A DNA stretch of 64,000 nt from Paenibacillus naphthalenovorans (lineage in GTDB: Bacteria > Bacillota > Bacilli > Paenibacillales > NBRC-103111). Each line of letters starts with the position of its first letter. The first letter of the stretch is position 1. A program made the position numbers and the translations under genes. Below are positions 7,879-17,759 of this stretch, piece after piece. The stretch spans positions 1 through 64,000 of the forward strand of contig NZ_FNDY01000013.1 in the NCBI RefSeq assembly GCF_900099895.1. The letters run 5' to 3'. Below the pieces are notes generated by a model. The model had not been told where the DNA came from. It ran no database searches and was given only the letters and a program-made list of their open reading frames with translations.

Positions 7879-9657
7879 TTAGCGCACGAATTTCTCCGAC
7901 TCCAACACTCTGGCGGCGATTTGCCGCTTTAGCCCCACCGTATTGACCGGCGTACGGCGGGCCAGCTTCTTTAATACGGAAAGCTGAGTGCGCAGCACGT
8001 CTCCGGTCTCTACAGCCGACAGTGTCTCTTTGGCAAGCGACTCTATCCTTTCGAACGCCTCATGCACGAAGACCCTTGTCATATCGATGGCGCATGCCGT
8101 TTTGTCTTCGCCCTGTTTTGCGATCCGTTGTCGGGTACGAAGGAGTGAGCTTTCCATAGCATAGATCTGAATCATCATATCCGCCAGATGGCTGAGCGCT
8201 TCCTGTTCCTGCTCAAGCTGCGTCTGATATTTCTGGACGGCGGCTCCGCCCGTCATCAGAAATATCTTTTTGGCCATGGAAACCAGGTGCGTTTCTTCCT
8301 CTAATATGCCCTCAAACCGCTGCCCCGAAACGAGCTGAAGCAGATCCGACTGAAGCGCCTGCACTTTCTGGATGAGCGGCAGCTCGCCCTTCATGGCGCG
8401 TCTCATCAGCGTGCCGGGGATGAGCAAACGATTGATTTCATTCGTCCCTTCAAAGATGCGGTTGATCCGCGAATCACGGTATATGCGCTCGATTTTGTAT
8501 TCCTGGATAAAACCGTAGCCGCCGTGAATCTGCACGCCTTCATCCGCTACGAACTGGAGGGTTTCCGAACCAAACACCTTATTGATGGAGTACTCCAGCG
8601 CATACTCGGCTATCGCCTTGGCGGACTGGACTCCCGCTTCCGGACTGCCGTGATCGATATCGCTGAGCCCCGCATCCATCAAGCCCGCCGTACGGTAGAC
8701 CATGCTTTCAAGCGCATAAGTACGAACATTCATTTCGGCCAGCTTCTTGCCGATGAGCGGAAAGGCGGAGATTGGTTTGCCGAATTGCTTGCGTGCATTG
8801 GCATATTTGGCGGATATTTCGATTGCATCCTTCGAGGCGCCGAGACAGCCCGCGGCCAGCTTGAAACGGCCGATGTTCAGTATATTGAAGGCGATTAAAT
8901 GGCCTTTGCCCGCCTCCCACAGCAGGTTTTCCACGGGAACCTTTACATCTTCAAGGATGAGCGCGCAGGTGGAGGACCCTTTGATGCCCATCTTCTTTTC
9001 CTCCGGACCGATGCTTACGCCTTCCATCTTCCGCTCCACTATGAAGGTGCTGAAGTCCTTTCCGTCCACCTTCGCATAAACGATGAAAATATCCGCGAAG
9101 CCCGCGTTGGTGATAAATTGCTTCATCCCGTTAAGGACGTAATAGCGGCCGTCCTCCGATAGACGCGCCGTCGTTTTCGCGCCAAGCGCATCCGAGCCCG
9201 ATGAAGGCTCGGTCAGGCAGTAGGCCGCGATGAGCCTGCCGCTGGCCAGATCGGGCAAATATTTCTTTTTCTGCTCCGGCGTGCCGAAATAAACGATCGG
9301 GAGAGTGCCGATGCCGACATGGGCACCGACGGACAGTGCGAAAGAAGAGGCTTTGGACAACCGCTCACTGATCAGTGTCGTGCTGACTTTGTCGAGTCCG
9401 AGTCCGCCCAGCGCTTCCGGCACATCCGCGCCCAGAAGTCCGAGCTCGCCGCTCTTTTTCAGCAGCTTCAAGGTCAGCTCGTAGTTCAGCTTCTCGATTT
9501 CCTCATCGACCGGAAGCACTTCGCCTTCCACGAAATCTGCCGTCGTCTCCGCAATCATACGCTGCTCCGCCGTCAGTTCATCCGGTGTAACGATGGCTTG
9601 ACAGTCCAGGTCTTCCAAGACAAAACCGCCGCCTATCACTTTGTCCGCCATATCCAT
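7879..9657 (-). CDS. fadE: Acyl-CoA dehydrogenase of fatty-acid beta-oxidation
   Basis: A 592-residue protein, close to B. subtilis FadE (about 594), longer than ordinary ACADs because of a C-terminal extension. The ACAD core carries YCLTEPSSGSDA (FAD/substrate contact), QFITNAGFADIF, RKQFGKPISAF and QIHGGYGFIQEYKIERIYRD with the arginines and EGTNEI. It catalyses the FAD-dependent formation of trans-2-enoyl-CoA, passing electrons to EtfAB, encoded 4 kb away. It is the last intact gene of fadN-fadA-fadE. Two starts are possible (ATG at 9657 or 9651), and GGAGG lies just upstream of both. Confidence 0.92.
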   Translation of the reverse strand: MDMADKVIGGGFVLEDLDCQAIVTPDELTAEQRMIAETTADFVEGEVLPVDEEIEKLNYELTLKLLKKSGELGLLGADVPEALGGLGLDKVSTTLISERLSKASSFALSVGAHVGIGTLPIVYFGTPEQKKKYLPDLASGRLIAAYCLTEPSSGSDALGAKTTARLSEDGRYYVLNGMKQFITNAGFADIFIVYAKVDGKDFSTFIVERKMEGVSIGPEEKKMGIKGSSTCALILEDVKVPVENLLWEAGKGHLIAFNILNIGRFKLAAGCLGASKDAIEISAKYANARKQFGKPISAFPLIGKKLAEMNVRTYALESMVYRTAGLMDAGLSDIDHGSPEAGVQSAKAIAEYALEYSINKVFGSETLQFVADEGVQIHGGYGFIQEYKIERIYRDSRINRIFEGTNEINRLLIPGTLMRRAMKGELPLIQKVQALQSDLLQLVSGQRFEGILEEETHLVSMAKKIFLMTGGAAVQKYQTQLEQEQEALSHLADMMIQIYAMESSLLRTRQRIAKQGEDKTACAIDMTRVFVHEAFERIESLAKETLSAVETGDVLRTQLSVLKKLARRTPVNTVGLKRQIAARVLESEKFVR

Positions 9658-9687
9658 CTCTCCTCCATCGTATGATATTTCAACCCG

Positions 9688-10872
9688 CTATTTCGGGTAT
9701 ACTTCAAACACACCGGCCGCCCCCATGCCGCCGCCGATGCACATCGACACCACACCATAACCTCCGCCGCGGCGACGCAGCTCGTAGATCAGGCCTGCCG
9801 TCAGCTTCGTACCCGTGCAGCCGAGCGGATGACCGAGAGCAATCGCGCCTCCGTTGACATTCACCAGGCTCTCATCCAGCTGAAGCTCCCGGATAATATG
9901 CACACATTGAGAAGCGAACGCTTCATTGATTTCAAAGAGCCGGATATCCTCCAGGCCGAGACCCGCGCGCTCAAGTGCCATGGGGATCGCCTCTACCGGT
10001 CCGACGCCCATGATTTCAGGGTTTACCCCCGCCAGGGCGAACGAGCGAAAGGCAGCGAGCGGCGAAAGTCCCAGCTTCTCCGCTTTCTCCCGGCTCATCA
10101 CGAGTACGGCCGCTGCACCGTCGCTCATCTGCGAGGCGTTGCCCGCGGTAACGGAGCCGCCCGCTTTGAACACCGGCTTCAGCTTGGCCAGTCCCTCCAG
10201 CGTCGTATCCGGACGAATCCCTTCGTCCATATCCAGTACAACCGGCTTCTCCCAAGGCTTGCCGTTATCGCCAAAGCCTCTGAGCGACGTGTGAACCGGA
10301 ACGATCTCTTCCTTGAAGGCTCCAGACCGGACGGCCGCTGCCGCTTTGCGGTGGCTCGACATCGCGAACCGGTCCTGAACCTCGCGGGAAATGCCGAAGC
10401 GGTCTGCCACATTCTCCGCCGTGTGGCCCATGCCGATATAGGCCTGCGGCATCTCCTGCACGAGCTTCGGATGCGGCGACAGCTTGAAGCCGGTCATCGG
10501 CACGCGGCTCATGCTTTCCACGCCGCCTGCGATGATGATATCGGCGCCGCCCGCGATAATGCGCTCGGCTGCAAAAGCGATCGACTGCAGGCCCGACGAA
10601 CAGAACCGGTTGATCGTCAAGGCCGGCACCGTCGAAGGGAATCCGGCGTACAGCGACATGATACGGGCGAAATTCAAGCCCTGCTCCCCTTCGGGCATCG
10701 CGCATCCGATGATGATGTCCTCTACGTCCTCTTTCTTCACGCCCGGCACCCGGTCAACGACAGCCTGAAGCACCGTTCTCCCCAAATCCTCCGCACGGGT
10801 ATGGGCCAAGCTGCCTTTTTTTGCCCGGCCTACCGGGGTGCGGACAGCGGAAACAATGACGGCTTCTCTCAT
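9688..10872 (-). CDS. fadA: Acetyl-CoA acyltransferase (3-ketoacyl-CoA thiolase)
   Basis: A 394-residue thiolase of normal length. The nucleophilic Cys is in [16 protein letters not shown] (about residue 90). The C-terminal catalytic motifs [17 protein letters not shown] and [15 protein letters not shown] supply His and the second Cys. It performs CoA-dependent cleavage of 3-ketoacyl-CoA in beta-oxidation. It sits between fadN and fadE with short gaps, as in the B. subtilis fadNAE operon, and should share FadR control from the fadN promoter. Confidence 0.93.
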   Translation of the reverse strand: MREAVIVSAVRTPVGRAKKGSLAHTRAEDLGRTVLQAVVDRVPGVKKEDVEDIIIGCAMPEGEQGLNFARIMSLYAGFPSTVPALTINRFCSSGLQSIAFAAERIIAGGADIIIAGGVESMSRVPMTGFKLSPHPKLVQEMPQAYIGMGHTAENVADRFGISREVQDRFAMSSHRKAAAAVRSGAFKEEIVPVHTSLRGFGDNGKPWEKPVVLDMDEGIRPDTTLEGLAKLKPVFKAGGSVTAGNASQMSDGAAAVLVMSREKAEKLGLSPLAAFRSFALAGVNPEIMGVGPVEAIPMALERAGLGLEDIRLFEINEAFASQCVHIIRELQLDESLVNVNGGAIALGHPLGCTGTKLTAGLIYELRRRGGGYGVVSMCIGGGMGAAGVFEVYPK

Positions 10873-10897
10873 GAGCGTTCACCTCTCTTCGATTCGC

Positions 10898-13294
10898 TTA
10901 GTTGCGCAACGGCTTGCCTTTGGAAAGCATATGCTGCATACGCTGCTGCGTTTTCGGTTCGCCGCAAAGGCTGAGGAACGCTTCGCGCTCCAGATCCAGC
11001 ATGTATTGTTCGGTCACCATGGTTCCCGCAGGAACGTCCCCGCCGGCAAGCACATGAGCCAGCTTGCCGGCAATCAGCAGATCGTGGTCGCTGATATACC
11101 CGCTTTGCCGCATGGTATATGCTCCGAGCTGCATAACCGCCTTTCCGTCTGCGCCGACCACCCGGATTTTTTCTTTCGGCGGCAGTACATAGCCCTCATG
11201 CACGAGCCGAAGTGCCGATTGCTTGGCTTCATGGATCAAGCGCTCCTGATTTGCGACGATCCTGTCTGAGGCACGAAGGTAACCGATTTTCCGGGCATCG
11301 TGGGCGCTTGTCGACACCTTGGCCGTGCCGATATTCATGAACAGCTCGTTGATGTGCGGCTGCAAATCCGCCTCCGGATTTGGATTCGCCCGGCTTAGCC
11401 GCAGCGCCAGCTCCTTGCAGCCCCCTCCCGCGGGAATCAATCCAACCCCTGTTTCCACCAGACCGTAATAGGTCTCCGCGTATGCGCACACCTCGTCAGC
11501 CGGCAGACAAGCCTCGACGCCGCCTCCCAAGGTCATGTGGTGAGGAGCGGCAACAACGGGTTTTTCAAAACCTTTGAGCTGCATCATCGTGTTCTGGAAA
11601 ATTCGGATAATGCTGTCGATCTCCTCCCACTCTTCGTTCTGCGCTTCCATCAGCAGCAGCATAATATTGGCGCCGACGCAGAAATTGCGGCCTTGGTTTG
11701 CGATGATCAGCGCGTCGTAATTTTGGCGCACCTCTTCCACACTTTGCTGAATCATAAACAGAATATCGGCGCCGATCGCGTTGTTGGGCGAATGGAATTC
11801 CAGGCACGCCACGCCGTCGCCCACATCAATCAAGCTGGCGCCGCTGTTGGCGCGGATGATCTTGTTCTGCTCCTTCAAGCTGCGCAGCGAAATGTTCTCG
11901 GCAGGCTGATCGGCCGCTTTATATTCCCCTTTGTATACGTAAAATGATTTCCCGTTGGCATGCTGATAGAACGATTCCTTCCCGGATGCAATCCATTCCT
12001 TGACCCATACCGGTATGCGCTCCCCCTCCTTCTCCATTCGTTCGACGGATTTTACGAGCCCGATCGCATCCCACGTTTCAAACGGCCCCAGCTCCCAATG
12101 AAAGCCCCATTTCATCGCCTTGTCGATATCCGCAATCGAATCGGCGATTTCCCCGACTTTGTCCGCCGAATAAAGCAGCGTTTTCTTCAAAATGTCCCAG
12201 GCAAGCCCGGAATAGCGATCCTTGGCGCCGAGCAGCGCCTTCGTCTTTTCCTTGGCTCCTTTGGCCGTTTTGGCCGCCTCAAGCGAGGGGGATGCCGGCT
12301 TCCTGCTCTTGCCGTAAGCCATCGCGCCCAAATCGAGGGACAAAATTTCACTGCCCTGCTCTCCCTTGACCTTCTTATAAAAGCCCTGACCGGCCTTCTC
12401 GCCGATCCACCCGAAAGACACCATGTCCTTTAGCACCTGCGGCACTTGAAAAGCCTGTTTTTCCGGACCGCCGTCCAATTTTTCATAGACATTATTCGCT
12501 ACATGCACAAAGGTGTCCAATCCCACAAGATCCAGCGTCCGAAAGGTGGCGCTTTTCGGCCGGCCCATGGCCGGGCCTGTGACGGCGTCTACTTCGTCAA
12601 CGGTATAGCCTTTGTCGATCATCGTTTGCAGCGTGACCAATAAACCGTAGGTTCCGATTCGATTGGCGATAAAATTCGGCGTATCTTTGGCTACCACCAC
12701 GCCTTTGCCAAGTCTTTTCCCGCAAAATTCCGTCAATCGGGCCACAATATCCGGATCGGTCGTTTCACCCGGAATGATTTCCAGCAGCTTCATATAGCGC
12801 GGAGGATTGAAGAAGTGCGTGCCGAGAACGTGCCGTTTAAACGCTTCGCTCCGGCCTGCTGTCATCCCGTCGATGGAAATGCCCGACGTATTGGAACTCA
12901 CAATGATCCCCGGCTTCCAATGATTTTCGATTTTGGCCAGCAGCTCCCGCTTTATATGCAGGTTTTCCACGACCGCTTCGATGACCCAATCGACGTCCCG
13001 AATTTTACCGAGATCGTCCTCCAGGTTCCCCGGCGTAATCCGGCTGAGGAAGGCGTCGTCATACAGCGGCGACGGTTTGAGTCTGGTCAGTCCGGAAAGC
13101 GCGTTTGCCGCCAGGCGGTTGCGGACGGCCGGATGCTCCAGCGTCCATCCTTTGGCTTCTTCATCCGGCGTCAATGCTGCCGGAACGATGTCCAGCAGCA
13201 GGCTGGGAATGCCCGCATTGGCGAGATGGGCGGCAATGCCCGCTCCCATGACGCCTGAGCCGATCACGGCAGCTCTATTGATGTTTGTTGCCAT
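10898..13294 (-). CDS. fadN: 3-hydroxyacyl-CoA dehydrogenase / enoyl-CoA hydratase multifunctional protein
   Basis: About 798 residues, like B. subtilis FadN. The NAD-binding motif AAVIGSGVMGAGIAAHLA opens the protein, followed by the HAD catalytic region (SSNTSGISI, HFFNPPRYMKLLE). A crotonase-like domain occupies the C-terminal third (IIANQGRNFCVGANI, APHHMTLGGGVEACL). I chose the ATG at 13294 because AGGAGG lies 10 nt upstream and the NAD motif begins right after it. The longer frame to 13423 adds about 43 residues without family features. It is first in fadN-fadA-fadE, divergent from fadR. Confidence 0.92.
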   Translation of the reverse strand: MATNINRAAVIGSGVMGAGIAAHLANAGIPSLLLDIVPAALTPDEEAKGWTLEHPAVRNRLAANALSGLTRLKPSPLYDDAFLSRITPGNLEDDLGKIRDVDWVIEAVVENLHIKRELLAKIENHWKPGIIVSSNTSGISIDGMTAGRSEAFKRHVLGTHFFNPPRYMKLLEIIPGETTDPDIVARLTEFCGKRLGKGVVVAKDTPNFIANRIGTYGLLVTLQTMIDKGYTVDEVDAVTGPAMGRPKSATFRTLDLVGLDTFVHVANNVYEKLDGGPEKQAFQVPQVLKDMVSFGWIGEKAGQGFYKKVKGEQGSEILSLDLGAMAYGKSRKPASPSLEAAKTAKGAKEKTKALLGAKDRYSGLAWDILKKTLLYSADKVGEIADSIADIDKAMKWGFHWELGPFETWDAIGLVKSVERMEKEGERIPVWVKEWIASGKESFYQHANGKSFYVYKGEYKAADQPAENISLRSLKEQNKIIRANSGASLIDVGDGVACLEFHSPNNAIGADILFMIQQSVEEVRQNYDALIIANQGRNFCVGANIMLLLMEAQNEEWEEIDSIIRIFQNTMMQLKGFEKPVVAAPHHMTLGGGVEACLPADEVCAYAETYYGLVETGVGLIPAGGGCKELALRLSRANPNPEADLQPHINELFMNIGTAKVSTSAHDARKIGYLRASDRIVANQERLIHEAKQSALRLVHEGYVLPPKEKIRVVGADGKAVMQLGAYTMRQSGYISDHDLLIAGKLAHVLAGGDVPAGTMVTEQYMLDLEREAFLSLCGEPKTQQRMQHMLSKGKPLRN

Positions 13295-13399
13295 GCGCCT
13301 CTTACCTCCTGTACCTGTTATTGTTCTTGGACTTTGGCATGACCGAATACCGCTCTGTAACCCCTTACATCTATTGTTATTCCATTTATACAAGAACCA

Positions 13400-13428
13400 T
13401 TGACAACGGTTAGCGGATTTCATAAGAT
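13400..13428 (+). promoter_or_regulatory. Sigma-A promoter of fadR-etfB-etfA
   Basis: TTGACA at 13400-13405, a 17-bp spacer, then TAAGAT at 13423-13428. The predicted start falls a few bases before the FadR operator, so bound repressor would block initiation or early elongation. Confidence 0.7.
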
Positions 13429-13440
13429 GGAATCAGAAAA

Positions 13441-13458
13441 TGAATGAGTATTCATTCA
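13441..13458. promoter_or_regulatory. FadR operator
   Basis: TGAATGA-N4-TCATTCA has perfect 7-bp arms. Read on the minus strand it is TGAATGAATACTCATTCA, which fits the known Bacillus FadR consensus TGAATGAMTANTCATTCA exactly. It lies between the divergent fadN and fadR-etfBA genes and can serve both. Long-chain acyl-CoA is the inducer in B. subtilis. Confidence 0.88.
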
Positions 13459-13492
13459 TAATGTATTTCAATCTTATCACCGGGGTGCGAAG

Positions 13493-14080
13493 ATGACAAG
13501 TAAAAAAATAAACAATAAATTCCATTTGATCCTGGACGCTGCTGTCAAAATCTTCGCCGAAAACGGCTATCATGGATCGCAAGTGTCGAAAATTGCCCGC
13601 GAAGCCGGCGTCGCTGACGGAACCATTTATTTATATTTCAAAAACAAGGAAGATATTCTCGTGTCGCTTTTTCGGGAACGGCTGGGCGAGTTGGTGGGCA
13701 AGTTCAAGGAAAGCGTCGAAGCGTCGTCCACGGCCGATGAAGCGCTCCGCAAAATATGCGAAATTCATTACACCGAGCTGGAGCAAAACACGGACCTCGC
13801 TTACGTTACCCAAATTGAATTGCGGCAAAGTTCATTGGAGCTGCGCAAAGCCATAGGTCAAGCAGTCAAACCATATATTCAATTAATAGAAGCCGTACTG
13901 GTCAAAGGCATGGAAGAAGGAACCTTCCGCCAAGGGCTGGATGTCAAATTAACGCGGCTGCTGATCTTCGGAGCCATGGATGAAGCCGTCACCTCCTGGC
14001 TGATCTCAGGACGCAAATATTCGCTGAGCAAGCAGATCGAACCGACCGTCGAGTTTTTCCTTAAGGCCCTTAAGCCTTGA
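13493..14080 (+). CDS. fadR: TetR-family fatty-acid degradation repressor
   Basis: A 195-residue TetR regulator. The N-terminal helix-turn-helix covers about 9-55 (AVKIFAENGYHGSQVSKIA, then VADGTIYLYFKNKEDIL), with an all-helical ligand domain behind it. Its place beside a perfect FadR operator and fadN, and its co-direction with etfB-etfA, match B. subtilis FadR (YsiA). It represses beta-oxidation genes and is released by long-chain acyl-CoA. The ATG at 13493 directly precedes Lys-rich residues. A GGGG-containing stretch upstream is the likely ribosome site. Confidence 0.9.
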   Translation: MTSKKINNKFHLILDAAVKIFAENGYHGSQVSKIAREAGVADGTIYLYFKNKEDILVSLFRERLGELVGKFKESVEASSTADEALRKICEIHYTELEQNTDLAYVTQIELRQSSLELRKAIGQAVKPYIQLIEAVLVKGMEEGTFRQGLDVKLTRLLIFGAMDEAVTSWLISGRKYSLSKQIEPTVEFFLKALKP

Positions 14081-14118
14081 CCTTCTTCTGCCATTTACCT
14101 TGGAAAGGGGAATTCCGG

Positions 14119-14886
14119 ATGAATGTATATGTGATGCTGAAGCAGACGTTTGATACGGAGGAAAAGATCGTCATTGCCAATGGAAAGATCTCGGAAGAAG
14201 GCGTCAAATTCGTCATGAATCCTTACGACGAATATGCTGTGGAAGAGGCAATCCGCATAAAGGAGCGGTTCGGGGGACGCATTGTTGTCGTTTCCGTCGG
14301 GCCCCAACGCGCTTCCGAGGCGCTGAGGACCGCGCTTGCCATGGGCGCGGACGAAGCCGTCCTGATTTCGGACGACCGCATTTCCCAGGACGAATATGTG
14401 GTATCGGAAGTTCTCGCCGCATATTTCGCGGATAAGACGTATGATGTGATTCTCGGCGGCCATTTTTCCATCGATAACGGCGCAGGTCAGGTGGCCGTGC
14501 GTTTGGCGGAGCTGCTGCATCTTCCTCACGTATCCTCCGTTATCAAGCTGGAGCTTTCCGCCGGAACCGCCAAAGCAGAGCGCGATGCCGAAGGCAATGT
14601 GGAGCTGCTGGAGGTATCTCTTCCGGCCCTGTTCACCGCCCAGCAGGGGCTCAACGAACCACGATACCCGTCCCTGCCCGGCATCATGAAGGCAAAGAGG
14701 AAGCCGTTTCAACAGCTGACGCTTGATGATCTGTCCGTAACACCAGAGGCTCTTATACCCAAAACGTCGTTAATCGGGCTGTTTCTTCCTCCGGCAAGAC
14801 AGGCCGGACAAATATTGCAGGGCGAAATGCCTGAACAGGCAGCCAGGCTTGTCGAACTGCTTCGCACGCAATCCAAGGTCATTTAG
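14119..14886 (+). CDS. etfB: Electron transfer flavoprotein beta subunit
   Basis: About 255 residues from the ATG at 14119, chosen because AAAGGGG lies 8 nt upstream and MNVYVMLKQTFDTEEKI is the family's normal start. An in-frame start at 14077 would overlap fadR and add unlike residues. It contains the ALAMGADEAVLISD motif and the EtfB signature region (VSLPALFTAQQGLNEPRYPSL). With EtfA it accepts electrons from FadE-type acyl-CoA dehydrogenases. It follows fadR in the same transcript. Confidence 0.93.
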   Translation: MNVYVMLKQTFDTEEKIVIANGKISEEGVKFVMNPYDEYAVEEAIRIKERFGGRIVVVSVGPQRASEALRTALAMGADEAVLISDDRISQDEYVVSEVLAAYFADKTYDVILGGHFSIDNGAGQVAVRLAELLHLPHVSSVIKLELSAGTAKAERDAEGNVELLEVSLPALFTAQQGLNEPRYPSLPGIMKAKRKPFQQLTLDDLSVTPEALIPKTSLIGLFLPPARQAGQILQGEMPEQAARLVELLRTQSKVI

Positions 14887-14911
14887 ACGGCCTGTGAAGG
14901 AGGAAATATTC

Positions 14912-15889
14912 ATGAGCAGAACGTATGCGATCATTGCCGAACATCGTGACGGAAAGCTACGTCAGGTCACTCTGGAAGCACTTCAAGCAGCGCAAATCGC
15001 GTTACCGGAAGGGGGCCGTATTACGGCCATTATCATGGGAAGCCAAGTGGATTCTCTGGCCGATGAGCTCGCCGCCTATCCCTTTGCAGACATTCATCTG
15101 ATCGAGCATGACAGCCTTCGGCATTACCATCCGGAGGCTTATCTTGCTGCGCTTGCCGGCGTTCTTGATACGATTCGTCCGGACGCCGTGTTCATAGGAC
15201 ATACGGCTGTCGGGCGCGACCTTGCCCCTGCCATCGCTGCGAAGCTGAAAGCCGGCCAGCTGTCGGATGTCATTGCGGCCGAGTCGTCCGGCGAAGGGAT
15301 CCTATTCACCCGGCCCGTATATGCAGGGAAAGCCTTTGAGAAAAAAAGGTTTACCGATTTCCCATGGGCTGTCACCATAAGGCCTAACAATTTTCCCGCA
15401 GTCCCGACAGCCGGCGGAGCGAAAGCCCCCATCGTGAAAACCGCTTACTCCCCTCCCCCGACCCTTCGATCCGTGGTGAAAGACGTTGTCCTCAAGACGT
15501 CAGGCAAGGTAGATCTGACAGAGGCGAAAATTGTCGTATCCGGCGGCCGCGGGGTCAAGAGCGCGGATGGCTTCAAGCCTCTCGAAGAGCTGGCGGAGGT
15601 ATTAAATGGGGCCGTCAGCGCATCGCGTGGCGCATGCGACGCCGGATATTGCGATTACGCCTTGCAAATCGGCCAAACCGGCAAAGTCGTGACGCCGGAA
15701 ATTTACATCGCCTGCGGCATCAGCGGCGCCATCCAGCATCTGGCCGGCATGAGCCAATCGCGCATCATCATCGCCATCAATAAGGATCCGGAAGCCCCTA
15801 TTTTTAAAATGGCCGATTACGGCATTGTCGGAGATTTGTTCGAGGTTGTTCCCCTGCTCATCCGGGAATTCAGGAAAGTACTGGAATAA
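14912..15889 (+). CDS. etfA: Electron transfer flavoprotein alpha subunit
   Basis: About 325 residues from the ATG at 14912, preceded by AAGGAGG at 8 nt. The longer in-frame start overlaps etfB and adds unrelated residues. The C-terminal FAD-binding region is clear: [20 protein letters not shown]-like [30 protein letters not shown], then [13 protein letters not shown] and [20 protein letters not shown]. It binds FAD and carries electrons to the quinone pool via an ETF oxidoreductase located elsewhere. It closes the fadR-etfB-etfA operon before a terminator. Confidence 0.95.
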   Translation: MSRTYAIIAEHRDGKLRQVTLEALQAAQIALPEGGRITAIIMGSQVDSLADELAAYPFADIHLIEHDSLRHYHPEAYLAALAGVLDTIRPDAVFIGHTAVGRDLAPAIAAKLKAGQLSDVIAAESSGEGILFTRPVYAGKAFEKKRFTDFPWAVTIRPNNFPAVPTAGGAKAPIVKTAYSPPPTLRSVVKDVVLKTSGKVDLTEAKIVVSGGRGVKSADGFKPLEELAEVLNGAVSASRGACDAGYCDYALQIGQTGKVVTPEIYIACGISGAIQHLAGMSQSRIIIAINKDPEAPIFKMADYGIVGDLFEVVPLLIREFRKVLE

Positions 15890-15897
15890 CGAACACA

Positions 15898-15927
15898 AAG
15901 CCCGTCAGGCGTTTAGCCGGCGGGCTT
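15898..15927. terminator. Terminator between etfA and the TRAP operon
   Basis: Hairpin AAGCCCG...GGC, loop GTTTA, GCC...CGGGCTT, followed by CTCGTTT on the plus strand. It lies between converging genes and may serve both. Confidence 0.7.
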
Positions 15928-15940
15928 CTCGTTTCGGACA

Positions 15941-17215
15941 TTAAGGACCCAGCAGTTTTTGAAGTCCTAAAGTCGTCCAAGGGATATAGGTGATAATCAT
16001 AAGAATAAGACATGAAATAATTAAGAACGGAATTAAGCTTCGCGTAAGCCTCTCGACTGAAACGTTCGCAACCGCTGAGGTCACAAACAGGATGGATCCG
16101 ACCGGAGGGCTGATCAGCCCTAAAGTTAAGTTAATGACCATGATCACACCCAGGTGGATAGGATCAACCCCATAATGAACGGCTATAGGTAAAAGAATTG
16201 GAGTTAACAGGATCAAAGCCGGCACTCCCTCCAGAACGGTACCTATGAGCAGCAGCAGCAGATTGACCAATAACAAAAAGACGAACTGGTTATCCGCTAC
16301 GGCCAGGAAAGCATCGGTAATCAGCTGGGGAATTTGATTGAAATTCAAGACCCAACCGAAAATATCGGACATCGCCAATAAAAAGGTGACAGTCGAGGTG
16401 GTGATAATGGTTCGCACCAGAATGCCCGGCAAATGCTTCCATTTCAACTCCTTATAAACAAAACCGCCGACCAGAAATGCAACCAGAACCGCAACCGCCG
16501 CCGATTCCGTTGCTGTAAAGATCCCCGTAGTAATCCCAACCATAATGAGCACCGGAATGCTCAAGGCAGGCAGCACATAAACGGTACCTTTCAGCACCTG
16601 GGACCAACTGGATCGATCGGATCTCGGAAAATTTCGTTTTTTGGCAATCGTGTAAATATATAATCCAAAGCCCAGACCAAAAATAATACCGGGCAGAATC
16701 CCTGCCAAAAACAAGCTGCCGATCGATACGCCCGCCGTTACTCCGTATATAATGAACGGCATGCTGGGGGGAATGAGCGGAGCTACAACCGATGCGGATG
16801 CGGTAAGCGCACTGCTGAAATCCCGGCTGTACCCTTCCTTTTCCATTACCGGAACCACCGTTTTGCTCATCACCGCCGTTTGTGCGGTGGATGATCCGAT
16901 AATCGTGGCGAGAAACATGTTGGCTACGACATTAACATAAGCAAGCCCACCGCGAAAATGTCCGAATATGACTTTGGCAAATTCAAGCAAACGATTGGTA
17001 ATCCCGCCTTGATTCATAAATTCGCCCAATAGAATAAACATCGGGATCGCTACAAGGCCGAAATTTTGCAATCCGTTAAACAGCTTGGACGGCATAGACT
17101 GTAAAATAGTGAGATTGCCCGTCGTTAACACGTAGATCAGTGTCGTAAGACCCAGCACGATCGCAATCGGCACCCCAATAAACATTAATGCAAAAAAACC
17201 GATCGCTGTAGTCAT
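15941..17215 (-). CDS. dctM: TRAP transporter large permease (DctM)
   Basis: A 424-residue polytopic membrane protein with about 11-12 hydrophobic segments. Family signatures include GIPIAIVLGLTT-like GVPIAIVLGL near the start, MFILLGEFMNQGGI and SAVMSKTVVPVMEKEGYS-like residues, and the LIPPSMPFIIYG loop. It couples Na+ entry to uptake of an organic acid captured by DctP. Its start overlaps the DctQ stop by ATGA, indicating coupled translation. Transcription comes from the dctP end. Confidence 0.92.
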   Translation of the reverse strand: MTTAIGFFALMFIGVPIAIVLGLTTLIYVLTTGNLTILQSMPSKLFNGLQNFGLVAIPMFILLGEFMNQGGITNRLLEFAKVIFGHFRGGLAYVNVVANMFLATIIGSSTAQTAVMSKTVVPVMEKEGYSRDFSSALTASASVVAPLIPPSMPFIIYGVTAGVSIGSLFLAGILPGIIFGLGFGLYIYTIAKKRNFPRSDRSSWSQVLKGTVYVLPALSIPVLIMVGITTGIFTATESAAVAVLVAFLVGGFVYKELKWKHLPGILVRTIITTSTVTFLLAMSDIFGWVLNFNQIPQLITDAFLAVADNQFVFLLLVNLLLLLIGTVLEGVPALILLTPILLPIAVHYGVDPIHLGVIMVINLTLGLISPPVGSILFVTSAVANVSVERLTRSLIPFLIISCLILMIITYIPWTTLGLQKLLGP

Positions 17216-17748
17216 TTAGCATCCCCCCTTGCCCTAAAAATATATGCCGACACTAATTTGTTGATATGATCGATAGTAAATACAATAATGCACAGCATAG
17301 ATATAGGGACGACGGAATACAAAATCCACAAATTGATGGGAATCGTGGCTGAAAGTTGATTGACCACACTGGGACTCTTAACCCACAGGATAGAGTAGTA
17401 GCCAATCACCGCTGCAAACAGTAAGGTGCATAAATGAATAAAGATGTCCGTAATCAGCCTGAACTTGGGGGAAAGACGGTCAATGAGGAAGGTGACCGCC
17501 GCCATATCGGCACGTTTAACCCCTAAGCTCGCGCCTAAAAAAGTAATCCAACAAAATAGGTACAATGATAACTCATCGGCCCAGAAAATCGGATGGTTTA
17601 ACACATATCGAAACATAACCGCAACGATCATGTTAAACGTTAATACGACTCCTATGGCTACACTGACCCAAATCAGTAACCTGTCAATGATGTTAGCTAT
17701 AGTAGAGATGATATTTGGTTTGGGTTGAATTTGTTGGATTTCTTCCAT
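17212..17748 (-). CDS. dctQ: TRAP transporter small permease (DctQ)
   Basis: A 178-residue, four-helix membrane protein with FRYVLNHPIFWADELSLYLF in the second segment, the hallmark of DctQ, and GASLGVKRADMAAV after it. It partners DctM. Gaps are 11 bp to dctP upstream and an ATGA overlap to dctM. Confidence 0.9.
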   Translation of the reverse strand: MEEIQQIQPKPNIISTIANIIDRLLIWVSVAIGVVLTFNMIVAVMFRYVLNHPIFWADELSLYLFCWITFLGASLGVKRADMAAVTFLIDRLSPKFRLITDIFIHLCTLLFAAVIGYYSILWVKSPSVVNQLSATIPINLWILYSVVPISMLCIIVFTIDHINKLVSAYIFRARGDAK

Positions 17749-17759
17749 AGAACAGATAC

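Noticed and set aside
9829-10974. Long plus-strand open frame opposite fadA
   Set aside because: Its composition (very His/Arg-rich) and full overlap with a canonical thiolase gene mark it as a shadow.
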